8,564 nt of DNA from JAICNR01 sp035699465 (GTDB lineage Bacteria > Gemmatimonadota > Gemmatimonadetes > JACCXV01 > JAHWKZ01), in contig DASSPT010000108.1 of the NCBI GenBank assembly GCA_035699465.1, positions 1 through 8,564 of the forward strand. Direction: 5' to 3'. Shown here piece after piece: positions 1 to 6,497 of this stretch (position 1 is its first letter; each line of letters begins with the position of its first letter). Both the position numbers and the translations under genes were made by a program. The notes beneath the pieces are model-generated. The model was not told where the DNA came from. It worked only from the letters and a program-made list of their open reading frames with translations, and ran no database searches.

Positions 1-186
1 GAGAGTGCACGAGAAACGCCGGATCGCGGTTGCAGGGGAGTGCCGGCCAGAAATCATGCTGTGATCGACTATGGGGCCAACGATTTCGTTCAATCGCATC
101 CTCGCCGATGCCCCGACGCCCGGTCGCGGCCAGTCCTCAGGAGCGCGACCAGACGGAAATGCCACCTGCAAGATTCATGAGTTCCC
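1..186. other. Left-edge region without a convincing gene
   Basis: I see no supported gene here. G+C is 110 of the first 180 bases (61%), clearly below the neighbouring coding DNA. The plus-strand frame starting at base 2 is open from the edge to a TGA at 62-64, and 14 of its 20 third codon positions are G or C. It could be the last 20 codons of a gene entering from the left, but this is too short to call. The rest looks like spacer downstream of the phosphatase gene, which is read leftward and stops at 187. One inverted repeat at 122-150 is listed separately. Confidence 0.5.
122..150 (-). terminator. Weak hairpin downstream of the operon, possible terminator
   Basis: GGTCGCG at 122-128 is the exact reverse complement of CGCGACC at 144-150, giving a 7-bp stem with a 15-base loop. 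It lies 37-65 bases past the stop codon of the last gene of the minus-strand operon, where a terminator would be expected. No T-run follows on the minus strand, so it is not a canonical intrinsic terminator. A chance repeat in GC-rich DNA is quite possible. Confidence 0.22.
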
Positions 187-1266
187 TCAAATCCTCTGCT
201 CCGCGCCTCCCTCGACGAGGGTCGCTCGGCCACTTCCCACGTGCCCGCTCTCCAGGCGGACGTCGTCGACCGCCGCGCCGTGGATCCACCCGTGCTCGGC
301 CGCGTGCCGCGCCGCCGCGAGCGTGTCGTCGGCGAGGACGAGCGCGCTACCCGCCGCGCTGACCTCTTCGGCGAGCCGGATGATCTCTGCGCGGCGGAGT
401 GGGTGCCGCGAGACGTCCCGGATGTAGACGGCCGGCACCCGCGCGGGATACTCCTGGACCAGGTCACGGTAGATCTCGGGGTCGTCCTCTCCGGAGTCCC
501 CGATCAGGATGAAAGGCAGATCCGGCAGCGTGCGGAAGATCCGGCGGATCGACTCGAGCTTGTGCTCGTAGCGGCCGACGCGCCGGAGCTCGTGCCACGG
601 AGCGCGCCAATCCCTGAGTTCGACCGGCCCGGGCGGAATCCCCCGCAACTCGAGGAAATGCTCGAACACGTCGTAGAGGTTCCAGGGGCCGTTCGAGACG
701 TAGAACACCGGGTTGGGTGCGGAGCCCGTGCCGGCGTGCAGCGCCCGGAAGAACGCGGCCACCCCGGGGAACGGGGCCCGTGTGTGGGCGCTGCCGAAGG
801 CCACGTCGGCGACCATCGACAGGAGCCGCGCGACGTCGGTCTGGATCACCGTGTCGTCGATGTCACTGACGACGCCGAAGCGCGCGGCCGGGCTCGGCAC
901 GAGGACGGCAGTCTCGCCGCGGCCAGGTCCGGCCGGCGGCGGGCTCACGACCTCGAACGAGATCGGATGCCACACCCGATCCGGAGCGAGCCGCACGTCG
1001 GGGATGAGCCACGTGTGGATGTGCCCCTCCCCGTTCGCCACCGCCTCGGTCTCGCTCCCCTGAAAGCGAACGGCGACCCTCGCATGCGGCACCTCCCGGC
1101 TCCGCATCCGGCGCCACGTTCGGCGCAGGTTCCGGAGCCGCCTGTCGCCGGGTGCGGCGCGCGCCACGCCGGGATCCGCGAGCACGCGGCCGCGCACGAA
1201 CACGCGGTCCCTCGTCCCGTAGCTCCGATACGCCTCGACGACGATCGGCCGCGCGCCGCGGCTCAA
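187..1266 (-). CDS. APP1-type phosphatase (DUF2183, HAD-like), phosphatidate phosphatase APP1 family
   Basis: A 359-aa protein of the family named after yeast App1, a Mg-dependent phosphatidate phosphatase with a HAD-like catalytic domain. The catalytic DxDxT motif is the DIDDT at residues 135-139 (D135 nucleophile, D137 acid/base). Motif II is probably the serine of YVSNGPW (S191), motif III a lysine near K236, and motif IV the acidic cluster GDSGEDD (256-262). Residues 1-130 form a beta-rich N-terminal part with a basic stretch (about 42-57, many Arg). There is no signal peptide or membrane segment, so it should be cytoplasmic. The start is TTG (1264-1266), whose bases overlap the TGA of the upstream amidohydrolase (1263-1265). 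No strong Shine-Dalgarno precedes it, which fits translational coupling. It is the last gene of the operon. The substrate of bacterial members is mostly untested, so phosphatidate is only the family's founding example. Confidence 0.88.
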   Translation of the reverse strand: MSRGARPIVVEAYRSYGTRDRVFVRGRVLADPGVARAAPGDRRLRNLRRTWRRMRSREVPHARVAVRFQGSETEAVANGEGHIHTWLIPDVRLAPDRVWHPISFEVVSPPPAGPGRGETAVLVPSPAARFGVVSDIDDTVIQTDVARLLSMVADVAFGSAHTRAPFPGVAAFFRALHAGTGSAPNPVFYVSNGPWNLYDVFEHFLELRGIPPGPVELRDWRAPWHELRRVGRYEHKLESIRRIFRTLPDLPFILIGDSGEDDPEIYRDLVQEYPARVPAVYIRDVSRHPLRRAEIIRLAEEVSAAGSALVLADDTLAAARHAAEHGWIHGAAVDDVRLESGHVGSGRATLVEGGAEQRI

Positions 1267-2684
1267 CGGATCCCGACGATCCCCTTCGTCGAGTCGATCA
1301 GCTTCGGGGCGTCGAACCCCAGACCGTCCTTGAAGACCAGGGTGACGTTGCGGATATCGGCCGGCCGCGCGACCGGGTCGCCCTCGATGACCGCCAGCTC
1401 GGCGAGCTTGCCGGGCTCGATCGAGCCGTAGCGATCGAATTCTCCGAGAACCTTGGCGCCGTTCGCGGTCATGATCTGGATCGCCTGTACCGGCGTGAAC
1501 CCCGCTTCAACCAGGAGCTCGTAGTTGCGGAGATCCCCCAGCCCGGCAAGCGCGCCGCCGATCCCCGTCGGATCGACGCCGGCGGCGAGGAGACCCCCCG
1601 CCTCGACGAACGCCCGTTCATAGGCCTGCGCTTTCTGGAACAGCTCCGGCCACGCCGAGGAGTCGGCCGTGGCGGCGATCTCCGCCCTCGTCCCCAGGTA
1701 TTCCTCGCGCGCTTCCGGCGCCATGAGGTCGAGCATGCGCTGATCGAGCGGCGGGCGGCCCGGCACGAATGTCTCGTAGATCGCGACGGTGGTGGTCATC
1801 GCGACGCCGTTGTCGATCATGTCGCGGAACGTGGCCTGAACCTCGGGTCCCGCGGGATCGACCGCGATCAGGCTCTCGGTCAGGTTGTCCGGGCACTCGT
1901 CCGGCACCTTGCCGGCCGCGTAGTCGGAGTTCGTGAAGAAGCCGTGCTCGAGGTTGTCGATCCCGAGCTCGACCGCCTCGCGGAACGACACCGAACAGAT
2001 GTGGCCCGTGACCTTGAGGCCGCGCTTGTGCGCCTCGTCGATGACGGCCGCGAGGTCCGCCCGCGAGATCCGCGTGTAGACCTTGAACCAGGTCGCGCCC
2101 TCGTCGGCCCAGTAGCCGACGACACGCCGCGCCTCGTCGGGGTCCTCGACGATCGTCATGTACATCGACTCGCCGCCGGTCAGGTACGGCCCGGTGACGT
2201 GAATCCGCGGCCCGGCCACCCGGCCGGCGTCGATTGCACGCTTGAGGTTGAGCTCCGCGTACGGGTGATAGCTCCCGGTCGTCCGGATCGTGGTCACGCC
2301 GGAGCCGAGGTAGAGCTTGGGGGCCGTCTCGGTCGCCTGGATGCGGCGGCCGGCAGTCGTGTAGAACGTATGGTCGTGGAGCCCGACGAAGCCGGGCACC
2401 ACCGTGTGACCGGCGAGGTCCACCACCTCGGCCCCCGCGGGAACCTCGACGTCTGCTCCGACCGCCTCGATTCGGCCGTCGCGGATGACGATCGTCGCAT
2501 CGGCCAGGGGCGCCGCGCCGGTGCCGTCCACGACCTGCACGCCGGTCAGCGCCACCAGTGGCGCATTCACCCTCACGTACTGCGCGACCGCCTCGGGCAG
2601 CTCCCGGGCTGTCTGCGCGCCTGCGGTTGCGGCCAGCGCGGGGATCCCCGCCAGCGCCAAAAGCGCGAGTGTCCCTTTTCTCAC
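1263..2684 (-). CDS. Exported amidohydrolase, imidazolonepropionase-like (second tandem copy)
   Basis: A 473-aa metal-dependent hydrolase of the amidohydrolase superfamily. Residues 1-23 are a Sec signal peptide ending in AGA before QTAREL. The metal-site set of a binuclear subtype is present: HxH in GLHDHTF (H103, H105), a lysine likely to be carbamylated in TWFKVYTR (K201), histidines in GHIC (H228) and NLEHGF (H247), and the aspartate in GVDPTG (D371). The N-terminal part (about 45-95) and C-terminal part (about 415-450, ending with the SIEPGKLAEL segment) form the small beta domain typical of the family. Characterised relatives include Xaa-Arg/Lys and Xaa-Pro dipeptidases, but the substrate here cannot be read from sequence. 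The start is GTG (2682-2684) with AGGAGG 5 bases upstream. It follows its paralogue by 31 bases, and its stop overlaps the start of the APP1 gene. The two copies are about 80% identical by eye, with differences spread evenly, which suggests both are kept by selection. Confidence 0.9.
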   Translation of the reverse strand: MRKGTLALLALAGIPALAATAGAQTARELPEAVAQYVRVNAPLVALTGVQVVDGTGAAPLADATIVIRDGRIEAVGADVEVPAGAEVVDLAGHTVVPGFVGLHDHTFYTTAGRRIQATETAPKLYLGSGVTTIRTTGSYHPYAELNLKRAIDAGRVAGPRIHVTGPYLTGGESMYMTIVEDPDEARRVVGYWADEGATWFKVYTRISRADLAAVIDEAHKRGLKVTGHICSVSFREAVELGIDNLEHGFFTNSDYAAGKVPDECPDNLTESLIAVDPAGPEVQATFRDMIDNGVAMTTTVAIYETFVPGRPPLDQRMLDLMAPEAREEYLGTRAEIAATADSSAWPELFQKAQAYERAFVEAGGLLAAGVDPTGIGGALAGLGDLRNYELLVEAGFTPVQAIQIMTANGAKVLGEFDRYGSIEPGKLAELAVIEGDPVARPADIRNVTLVFKDGLGFDAPKLIDSTKGIVGIR

Positions 2685-2689
2685 CGTGT

Positions 2690-2695
2690 CCTCCT
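2690..2695 (-). promoter_or_regulatory. Ribosome binding site of the second amidohydrolase
   Basis: The minus strand reads AGGAGG followed by 5 bases and then GTG at 2684-2682. This strong site supports the GTG start, which also places a complete signal peptide at the N-terminus. It sits in the 31-base gap between the two paralogues, so the second copy can initiate independently. Confidence 0.8.
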
Positions 2696-2715
2696 GGTCA
2701 GCGGGGTCGAGTCAG

Positions 2716-4146
2716 TCAGCGGATCCCGACGATCCCCTTCGTCGATTCGATCAGCTTGGGCGCGTCGAAGCCGAGCCCATCCTTGAACACGAGCGTGACA
2801 TTCCGGATCTCCGCCGGACGCGACACCGGGTCGCCGTCGATCACCACCAGCTCGGCGAGCTTCCCCGGCTCGATCGAGCCGTAGCGCCCGTACTCGCCAA
2901 GCACTCTTGCCCCGTTCGCGGTCATGATCTCGATCGCCTCGACCGGCGTGAAGCCCGCCTCGACGAGGAGCTCGAGGTTCCGCTGGTCCCCGAGGCCCGC
3001 GAGCGCGCCGCCGATCCCGGTCGGGTCGACTCCCGCCGCGAGGAGCCCCCCCGCCTCGACGAACGCCTTCTCGTACGCCTGCGCCCTGGCGAACAGCTCG
3101 GTCCAGGGATTCGAACCGGCGGTGGCGGCGATCTGCTCGCGGGTCGCCAGGTATTCCGCGCGGACCTCCGGCGCCATGAGCTCGAGCATGCGCTCCTCGA
3201 GCGGCGGCCGGTTCGGCACGAACGTCTCGTAGATCGCGAGCGTGGACGTCATCGCGACCCCGTGCTCCACCATGTCGCGGAACGTCGCCTGGACCTCGGG
3301 CCCCTCGAGGTCGACCTCGAGGAGCCGCGCCGAGAGGTCGCTCGGGCACTCGTCGGGCTGTTTGTCCGGGGAATAGTCGGAGTTCGTGAAGAACCCGTGC
3401 TCCAGGTTGTCGATCCCCAGCTCCACCGCTTCGCGGAACGATACCGAGCAGATGTGCCCGGTGACCCTGCGGCCGCGCGTGTGGGCCTCGTCGATCACCG
3501 CCGCCAGGTCCGCGCGCGAGATCCGCGTGTACACCTTGAACCACGTCGCGCCCTCGTCGGCCCAGTAGCCGACCACGCGCCGCGCCTCCTCGGGATCATC
3601 CAGCGTCGTATCCGATATGTCTCCCCCGCCGCTGCTTACCAGATACGGTCCGGTGACGTGGATCCGCGGGCCGGCGAGCTCGCCGGCCTCGATCGCGCGC
3701 TTGAGGTTGAGCTCCGAGTACGGGTGGTAGCTCCCCGTCGTCCGGATCGTCGTGACGCCGGAGCCGAGGTAGAGCTTCGGGGCCGTCTCGTTCGTCTGCA
3801 CCACGCGTCCGGCGGTCGTGTAGAACGTGTGGTCGTGGAGTCCGACGATCCCGGGGATCACGGTGTGGCCCGCGAGGTCGAGCACCTCCGCCCCCGCGGG
3901 CACCGTGACGTCCGCGCCGACCGCCTCGATCACGCCGTCCCGGAGCACGATCGTCGCGCCCGCGATGGGCGGAGCGCCGGTGCCGTCCACCACCTGGACG
4001 TTCGTCAGCGCCACGAGCGGCGCCTTCACCGCCACGTACTCGGCCACCGCCGCGGACAGCTCCCGCGCCGTCTGTGCCGAGGCCGGCGCGGCGGCGAGCG
4101 CGGCCGTGGCCGCGAGGTTCGCGAGCGCGAAGCTCCGACCTTTCAT
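2716..4146 (-). CDS. Exported amidohydrolase, imidazolonepropionase-like (first tandem copy)
   Basis: A 476-aa paralogue of the next gene downstream. The signal peptide covers residues 1-24 (cleavage after ASA, before QTAREL). Metal ligands are all present: H104 and H106 (GLHDHTF), K204 (TWFKVYTR), H231 (GHIC), H250 (NLEHGF) and D374 (GVDPTG). The reading frame is open further upstream to 4314, but the ATG at 4144-4146 is chosen because it has AGGAGG 6 bases upstream, begins the signal peptide and forms an ATGA overlap with the stop of the oxidase gene; upstream of it, the sequence is the oxidase in another frame. Compared with its paralogue it has two extra residues in a variable loop (about 170-186) and a diverged patch at about 259-285, while residues 187-222 are identical in both. 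The protein should be periplasmic or extracellular. Its substrate is unknown; peptide or other amide hydrolysis is the family expectation. Confidence 0.9.
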   Translation of the reverse strand: MKGRSFALANLAATAALAAAPASAQTARELSAAVAEYVAVKAPLVALTNVQVVDGTGAPPIAGATIVLRDGVIEAVGADVTVPAGAEVLDLAGHTVIPGIVGLHDHTFYTTAGRVVQTNETAPKLYLGSGVTTIRTTGSYHPYSELNLKRAIEAGELAGPRIHVTGPYLVSSGGGDISDTTLDDPEEARRVVGYWADEGATWFKVYTRISRADLAAVIDEAHTRGRRVTGHICSVSFREAVELGIDNLEHGFFTNSDYSPDKQPDECPSDLSARLLEVDLEGPEVQATFRDMVEHGVAMTSTLAIYETFVPNRPPLEERMLELMAPEVRAEYLATREQIAATAGSNPWTELFARAQAYEKAFVEAGGLLAAGVDPTGIGGALAGLGDQRNLELLVEAGFTPVEAIEIMTANGARVLGEYGRYGSIEPGKLAELVVIDGDPVSRPAEIRNVTLVFKDGLGFDAPKLIESTKGIVGIR

Positions 4147-6443
4147 CTGCGTCCTCCTGCTTCGGGTCGACCCTGCTCCACTGAGAACACCGTGTGCATC
4201 CCCGCCTCCAGGTGCTCCGCCGTGTGGCAGTGGAGCATCCAGTCGCCGGGGTTCGACATCTCGACCAGGAGATCCACCGACCCGCCCGCCGGGACCACGA
4301 CCGTGTCCTTCCACGCCCGGTTCGCGACAGGCACCCCGTTCACCGCCGCGACCAGGAATCGCTGGCCGTGGAGGTGGATCGGGTGGTGCATCGCGTGGAA
4401 GGCGTCCCGGTCGCTCACGAGCCGCAACCTCACGGTCTCACCCTGGTGGAAGCTCCAACCGATCGCGTGGTCGCGGCGTCCGGTCGTCGGGTCCTCCAAC
4501 GCCCAGCGGACGCGCCGGCCGGTCGTCACCCAGTTCATCTCCGGCATGGTTCCCGCCCATTCCAGGGGGGGAAAGTACGTCCTCTCCCCGGCGAGGATGG
4601 GGCCGAGCGGGAACGGCAGCGAGTCCACGTCGAAGGTGAGAAAGAGCGTCCGGTCGGCGGGGTCGTCCAGTCGATCGCGGAGGGCACGGATCTCGGCCGC
4701 CACCGCCGGCGTCTCTGCGAGTCGCTCGAACGCCCGCGCGATCCCGCCACGCGGGTCCGCTGACCGCTCCTCGGCCACACGGACGATCCCGAGGGTATCC
4801 TCCTCCTGCACGTAGTTTCCGTACACCGTGTCGATCCCGCGCGCGCGGTGGAGGAGGGCGACCTCGCCGGGGTCGTCGAAGCGAGCCTCGACGACGTAGC
4901 GCTCGGCGGGGGCGATCGCGACGCTCTCGACCCACTCCTCGCGCTCGAAGCGGCTCACGTCCGTAGCCACGACCTTCATGCGCGCACCGGGGAGCGACAC
5001 GTTCCACGTGCGCGCGTTCGCGACGTTCGTGATGTAGAGCCGCACGACCTCGCCGCGAGCGACGTCGATCTCCCAGCGCGGCTCGCCGTTGACGAGCGGG
5101 ACATTCCCGAAGCGGCCCATGAGCGCATGGGTGGCTGCCTGCTCGCCCCAGGGAACGAGCCCGGCCTCGGCTACGAGCAGGTCGTCGAGGACGAGTGCGA
5201 CCTCGCGTTGGACGGGCGCGAACGCGCCGGGCGCATCGACCAGCAGATTCCCGTAGAGGCCCAGGTCCTGGAGCGCGTCCTCGCGGGCGTGCGGGTGGTA
5301 CCAGTAGATCCCGGCGTCGGGGAATCGGATCCGGTAGGTGAACGACCCGCCTGGCGGGACTGCCTCCTGGGTGACGCCGGGGACTCCGTCGAACCGGTTG
5401 TCGAGCCGGATCCCGTGCCAGTGCACGGTCGTCGGCAGGTCGATCCGGTTCTCGAACACGATCACGATCTCGGCCCCGCGTTGGACGCGGATCATGGGGC
5501 CGGGGATCTGGCCGTTGAACGCGTACAACGTGACGTCCCGTCCCTTGACGGCTTTCCGGACCGGGCCGGCTACCAGCGCGAGCGTGTCGCCATCGGCGAG
5601 CGGCACGATCTCCGGCGCGCGCGCGCGCGGCGCCGCGGGGTCATCCGCCGGTCGCCAGGGCGACACGTCCGGTCGCAGCCGGTCGAGCCCCGCGATCATG
5701 GGGACGTCGGGATGCATGGGGGGCGCGATCCAGTACTCGCCCGTCGGTGCTGCTCCGCCGTGCGCGTGTCCCGCGGCCCCCGCATCGTCGCTTGTCGGCG
5801 GGAAGGCCGTCCCCACCGCGAGAAACGCGGGCAGCTCGTGCGGCTGGAGGCGCATGCTCGGCGAGGTTCCCCGCAGGACGATCGGCCCCCGCCATCTCTC
5901 CTTCGACGCGTCCTCGCCCTCCCCGGTCGACCCGGCTTCCTCCGCGGTCACGACGACCAGGAACTTGTCCAGCGCGACCGTGCCGATCCGGACCGGGTCC
6001 ACACCGATGCCAGCCGCCGCGACGCCGATCTCCCCCAAGCGGACGACCGGCGCGAGTGGAGGCGCCGCCGCCCAGACGACGTACCGTTCGTAGCCGAGCG
6101 ACGCGGGATCTGGAAGCCCCTCGACCGCTATCGCGAGGTCGTAGACCGCGGTCCCGTCTGCGGTCACCGAGACTCCGAAGAGCGAGCGCCCCGGCGCCAG
6201 ATAGACGGCGCCGCTGGCTCCGGCCACGGTCCCGGTCGGGAGAAGCTCCATGCACCACAGGTCCGCCGCCTGCCCGCCGGGAAGGCGACCGGCCGGACAG
6301 CGCACCCCCGCGAAGTCGGAGAGGGGATCACCCGGAGCCGAAGTCGCGTCCCGGGCAACCGGGCCGCCGGTCAAGGCCAGCGAGAACCAGGCGAGGGCGA
6401 GAGCGCGCGGGGCTCGCCGGATGACGGGGAAGGTCGAGCGCAT
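4143..6443 (-). CDS. Exported three-domain multicopper oxidase (laccase-like) with N-terminal extension
   Basis: A 766-aa copper enzyme expected to oxidise phenols, metals or similar donors with reduction of O2 to water. Copper-site motifs are complete: HWH (341-343), HPH (383-385), HPIHLHG (H687, H690, H692) and HCHTAEHLEAGM (738-749), the last giving the type 1 copper ligands H-Cys739-H744 and axial Met749. Cupredoxin domains lie at about 290-405, 415-555 and 597-757. The N-terminus has arginines (RR at 9-10) and a hydrophobic stretch (14-26), so it is exported by Sec or perhaps Tat; the Tat consensus fits poorly. Residues about 40-215 form an additional beta-rich domain, followed by a His/Met/Gly-rich linker (about 221-250). 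At 766 aa it is longer than usual laccases of about 450-600 aa because of this part. The ATG at 6441-6443 starts the export signal; the frame stays open to 7064, but that part lies opposite the esterase gene. No good Shine-Dalgarno precedes the ATG. It is the first gene of the operon. Confidence 0.92.
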   Translation of the reverse strand: MRSTFPVIRRAPRALALAWFSLALTGGPVARDATSAPGDPLSDFAGVRCPAGRLPGGQAADLWCMELLPTGTVAGASGAVYLAPGRSLFGVSVTADGTAVYDLAIAVEGLPDPASLGYERYVVWAAAPPLAPVVRLGEIGVAAAGIGVDPVRIGTVALDKFLVVVTAEEAGSTGEGEDASKERWRGPIVLRGTSPSMRLQPHELPAFLAVGTAFPPTSDDAGAAGHAHGGAAPTGEYWIAPPMHPDVPMIAGLDRLRPDVSPWRPADDPAAPRARAPEIVPLADGDTLALVAGPVRKAVKGRDVTLYAFNGQIPGPMIRVQRGAEIVIVFENRIDLPTTVHWHGIRLDNRFDGVPGVTQEAVPPGGSFTYRIRFPDAGIYWYHPHAREDALQDLGLYGNLLVDAPGAFAPVQREVALVLDDLLVAEAGLVPWGEQAATHALMGRFGNVPLVNGEPRWEIDVARGEVVRLYITNVANARTWNVSLPGARMKVVATDVSRFEREEWVESVAIAPAERYVVEARFDDPGEVALLHRARGIDTVYGNYVQEEDTLGIVRVAEERSADPRGGIARAFERLAETPAVAAEIRALRDRLDDPADRTLFLTFDVDSLPFPLGPILAGERTYFPPLEWAGTMPEMNWVTTGRRVRWALEDPTTGRRDHAIGWSFHQGETVRLRLVSDRDAFHAMHHPIHLHGQRFLVAAVNGVPVANRAWKDTVVVPAGGSVDLLVEMSNPGDWMLHCHTAEHLEAGMHTVFSVEQGRPEAGGRR
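4153..4158 (-). promoter_or_regulatory. Ribosome binding site of the first amidohydrolase, inside the oxidase gene
   Basis: The minus strand reads AGGAGG, then 6 bases, then ATG at 4146-4144. The site lies within the last codons of the multicopper oxidase (the GGR of its C-terminus), and start and stop codons overlap as ATGA. It decides the start against the longer open frame. Confidence 0.8.
5615..5629. repeat. Alternating GC tract inside the oxidase gene
   Basis: Seven GC dinucleotides plus one G run without interruption, in the linker between the N-terminal extension and the first cupredoxin domain, where they encode an Ala/Arg/Pro stretch. Alternating purine-pyrimidine runs can adopt Z-DNA and can slip in length; neither is shown here. 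Confidence 0.6.
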
Positions 6444-6497
6444 TGGAGGCCGGTATAGTATCCGATCGTCGGCCGGCGCGCGAATGGAGGAGGGGCG
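6444..6497. promoter_or_regulatory. Divergent promoter region between oxidase operon and esterase-cupin pair
   Basis: This 54-base gap is the only spacer between the two divergent units, so it should hold both promoters or their near ends. It has an AT-rich island, TATAGTAT at 6454-6461, standing out in GC-rich DNA. On the plus strand TATAGT (6454-6459) matches 5 of 6 bases of a -10 box, 38 bases before the esterase ATG. On the minus strand TACTAT (6460-6455) is a weaker match (4 of 6), only 11 bases before the oxidase ATG, implying a very short or absent leader. No clear -35 boxes are seen. GGAGGAGGGG at 6486-6495 is the ribosome binding site of the esterase gene. Confidence 0.5.

Larger units (their letters stand above)
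1263..4146 (-). repeat. Tandem gene duplication (two amidohydrolase copies)
   Basis: Copies at 2716-4146 and 1263-2684 align from signal peptide to the final GIVGIR, with indels only in the signal peptide and one loop. I count roughly 23 differences in the 139 residues after TAREL and about 48 in the last 285. At DNA level the ends (1263 onward and 2716 onward) match closely, with many changes at third codon positions, as expected for an older duplication under purifying selection. Confidence 0.85.

Noticed and set aside
2..64. Possible 3' tail of a gene entering from the left edge, plus strand
   Set aside because: Only 20 codons, moderate third-position bias and no recognisable motif; kept only as a remark.
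2697..2722. Direct repeat GTCAGCGG at 2697-2704 and 2715-2722
   Set aside because: Eight bases, one copy spanning the stop of the first amidohydrolase; within chance for GC-rich DNA and no further structure.
1152..2786. Plus-strand open frame (544 codons) whose product resembles that of the 2485-4815 frame
   Set aside because: The resemblance arises because both lie opposite the two duplicated amidohydrolase genes; it is not evidence of an antisense gene family.
4147..4314. Upstream extension of the first amidohydrolase frame
   Set aside because: It lies inside the oxidase gene in another frame; the ATG at 4146 has a perfect ribosome binding site and begins a signal peptide.
2485..4815. Long plus-strand open frame (776 codons) opposite the first amidohydrolase and oxidase
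   Set aside because: It is the mirror of strongly supported minus-strand genes in very GC-rich DNA, has Asp/Arg/Val-rich low-information composition and no recognisable domain.
4848..6458. Plus-strand open frame of 536 codons opposite the oxidase
   Set aside because: Shadow of the oxidase gene, with no domain and typical antisense composition.
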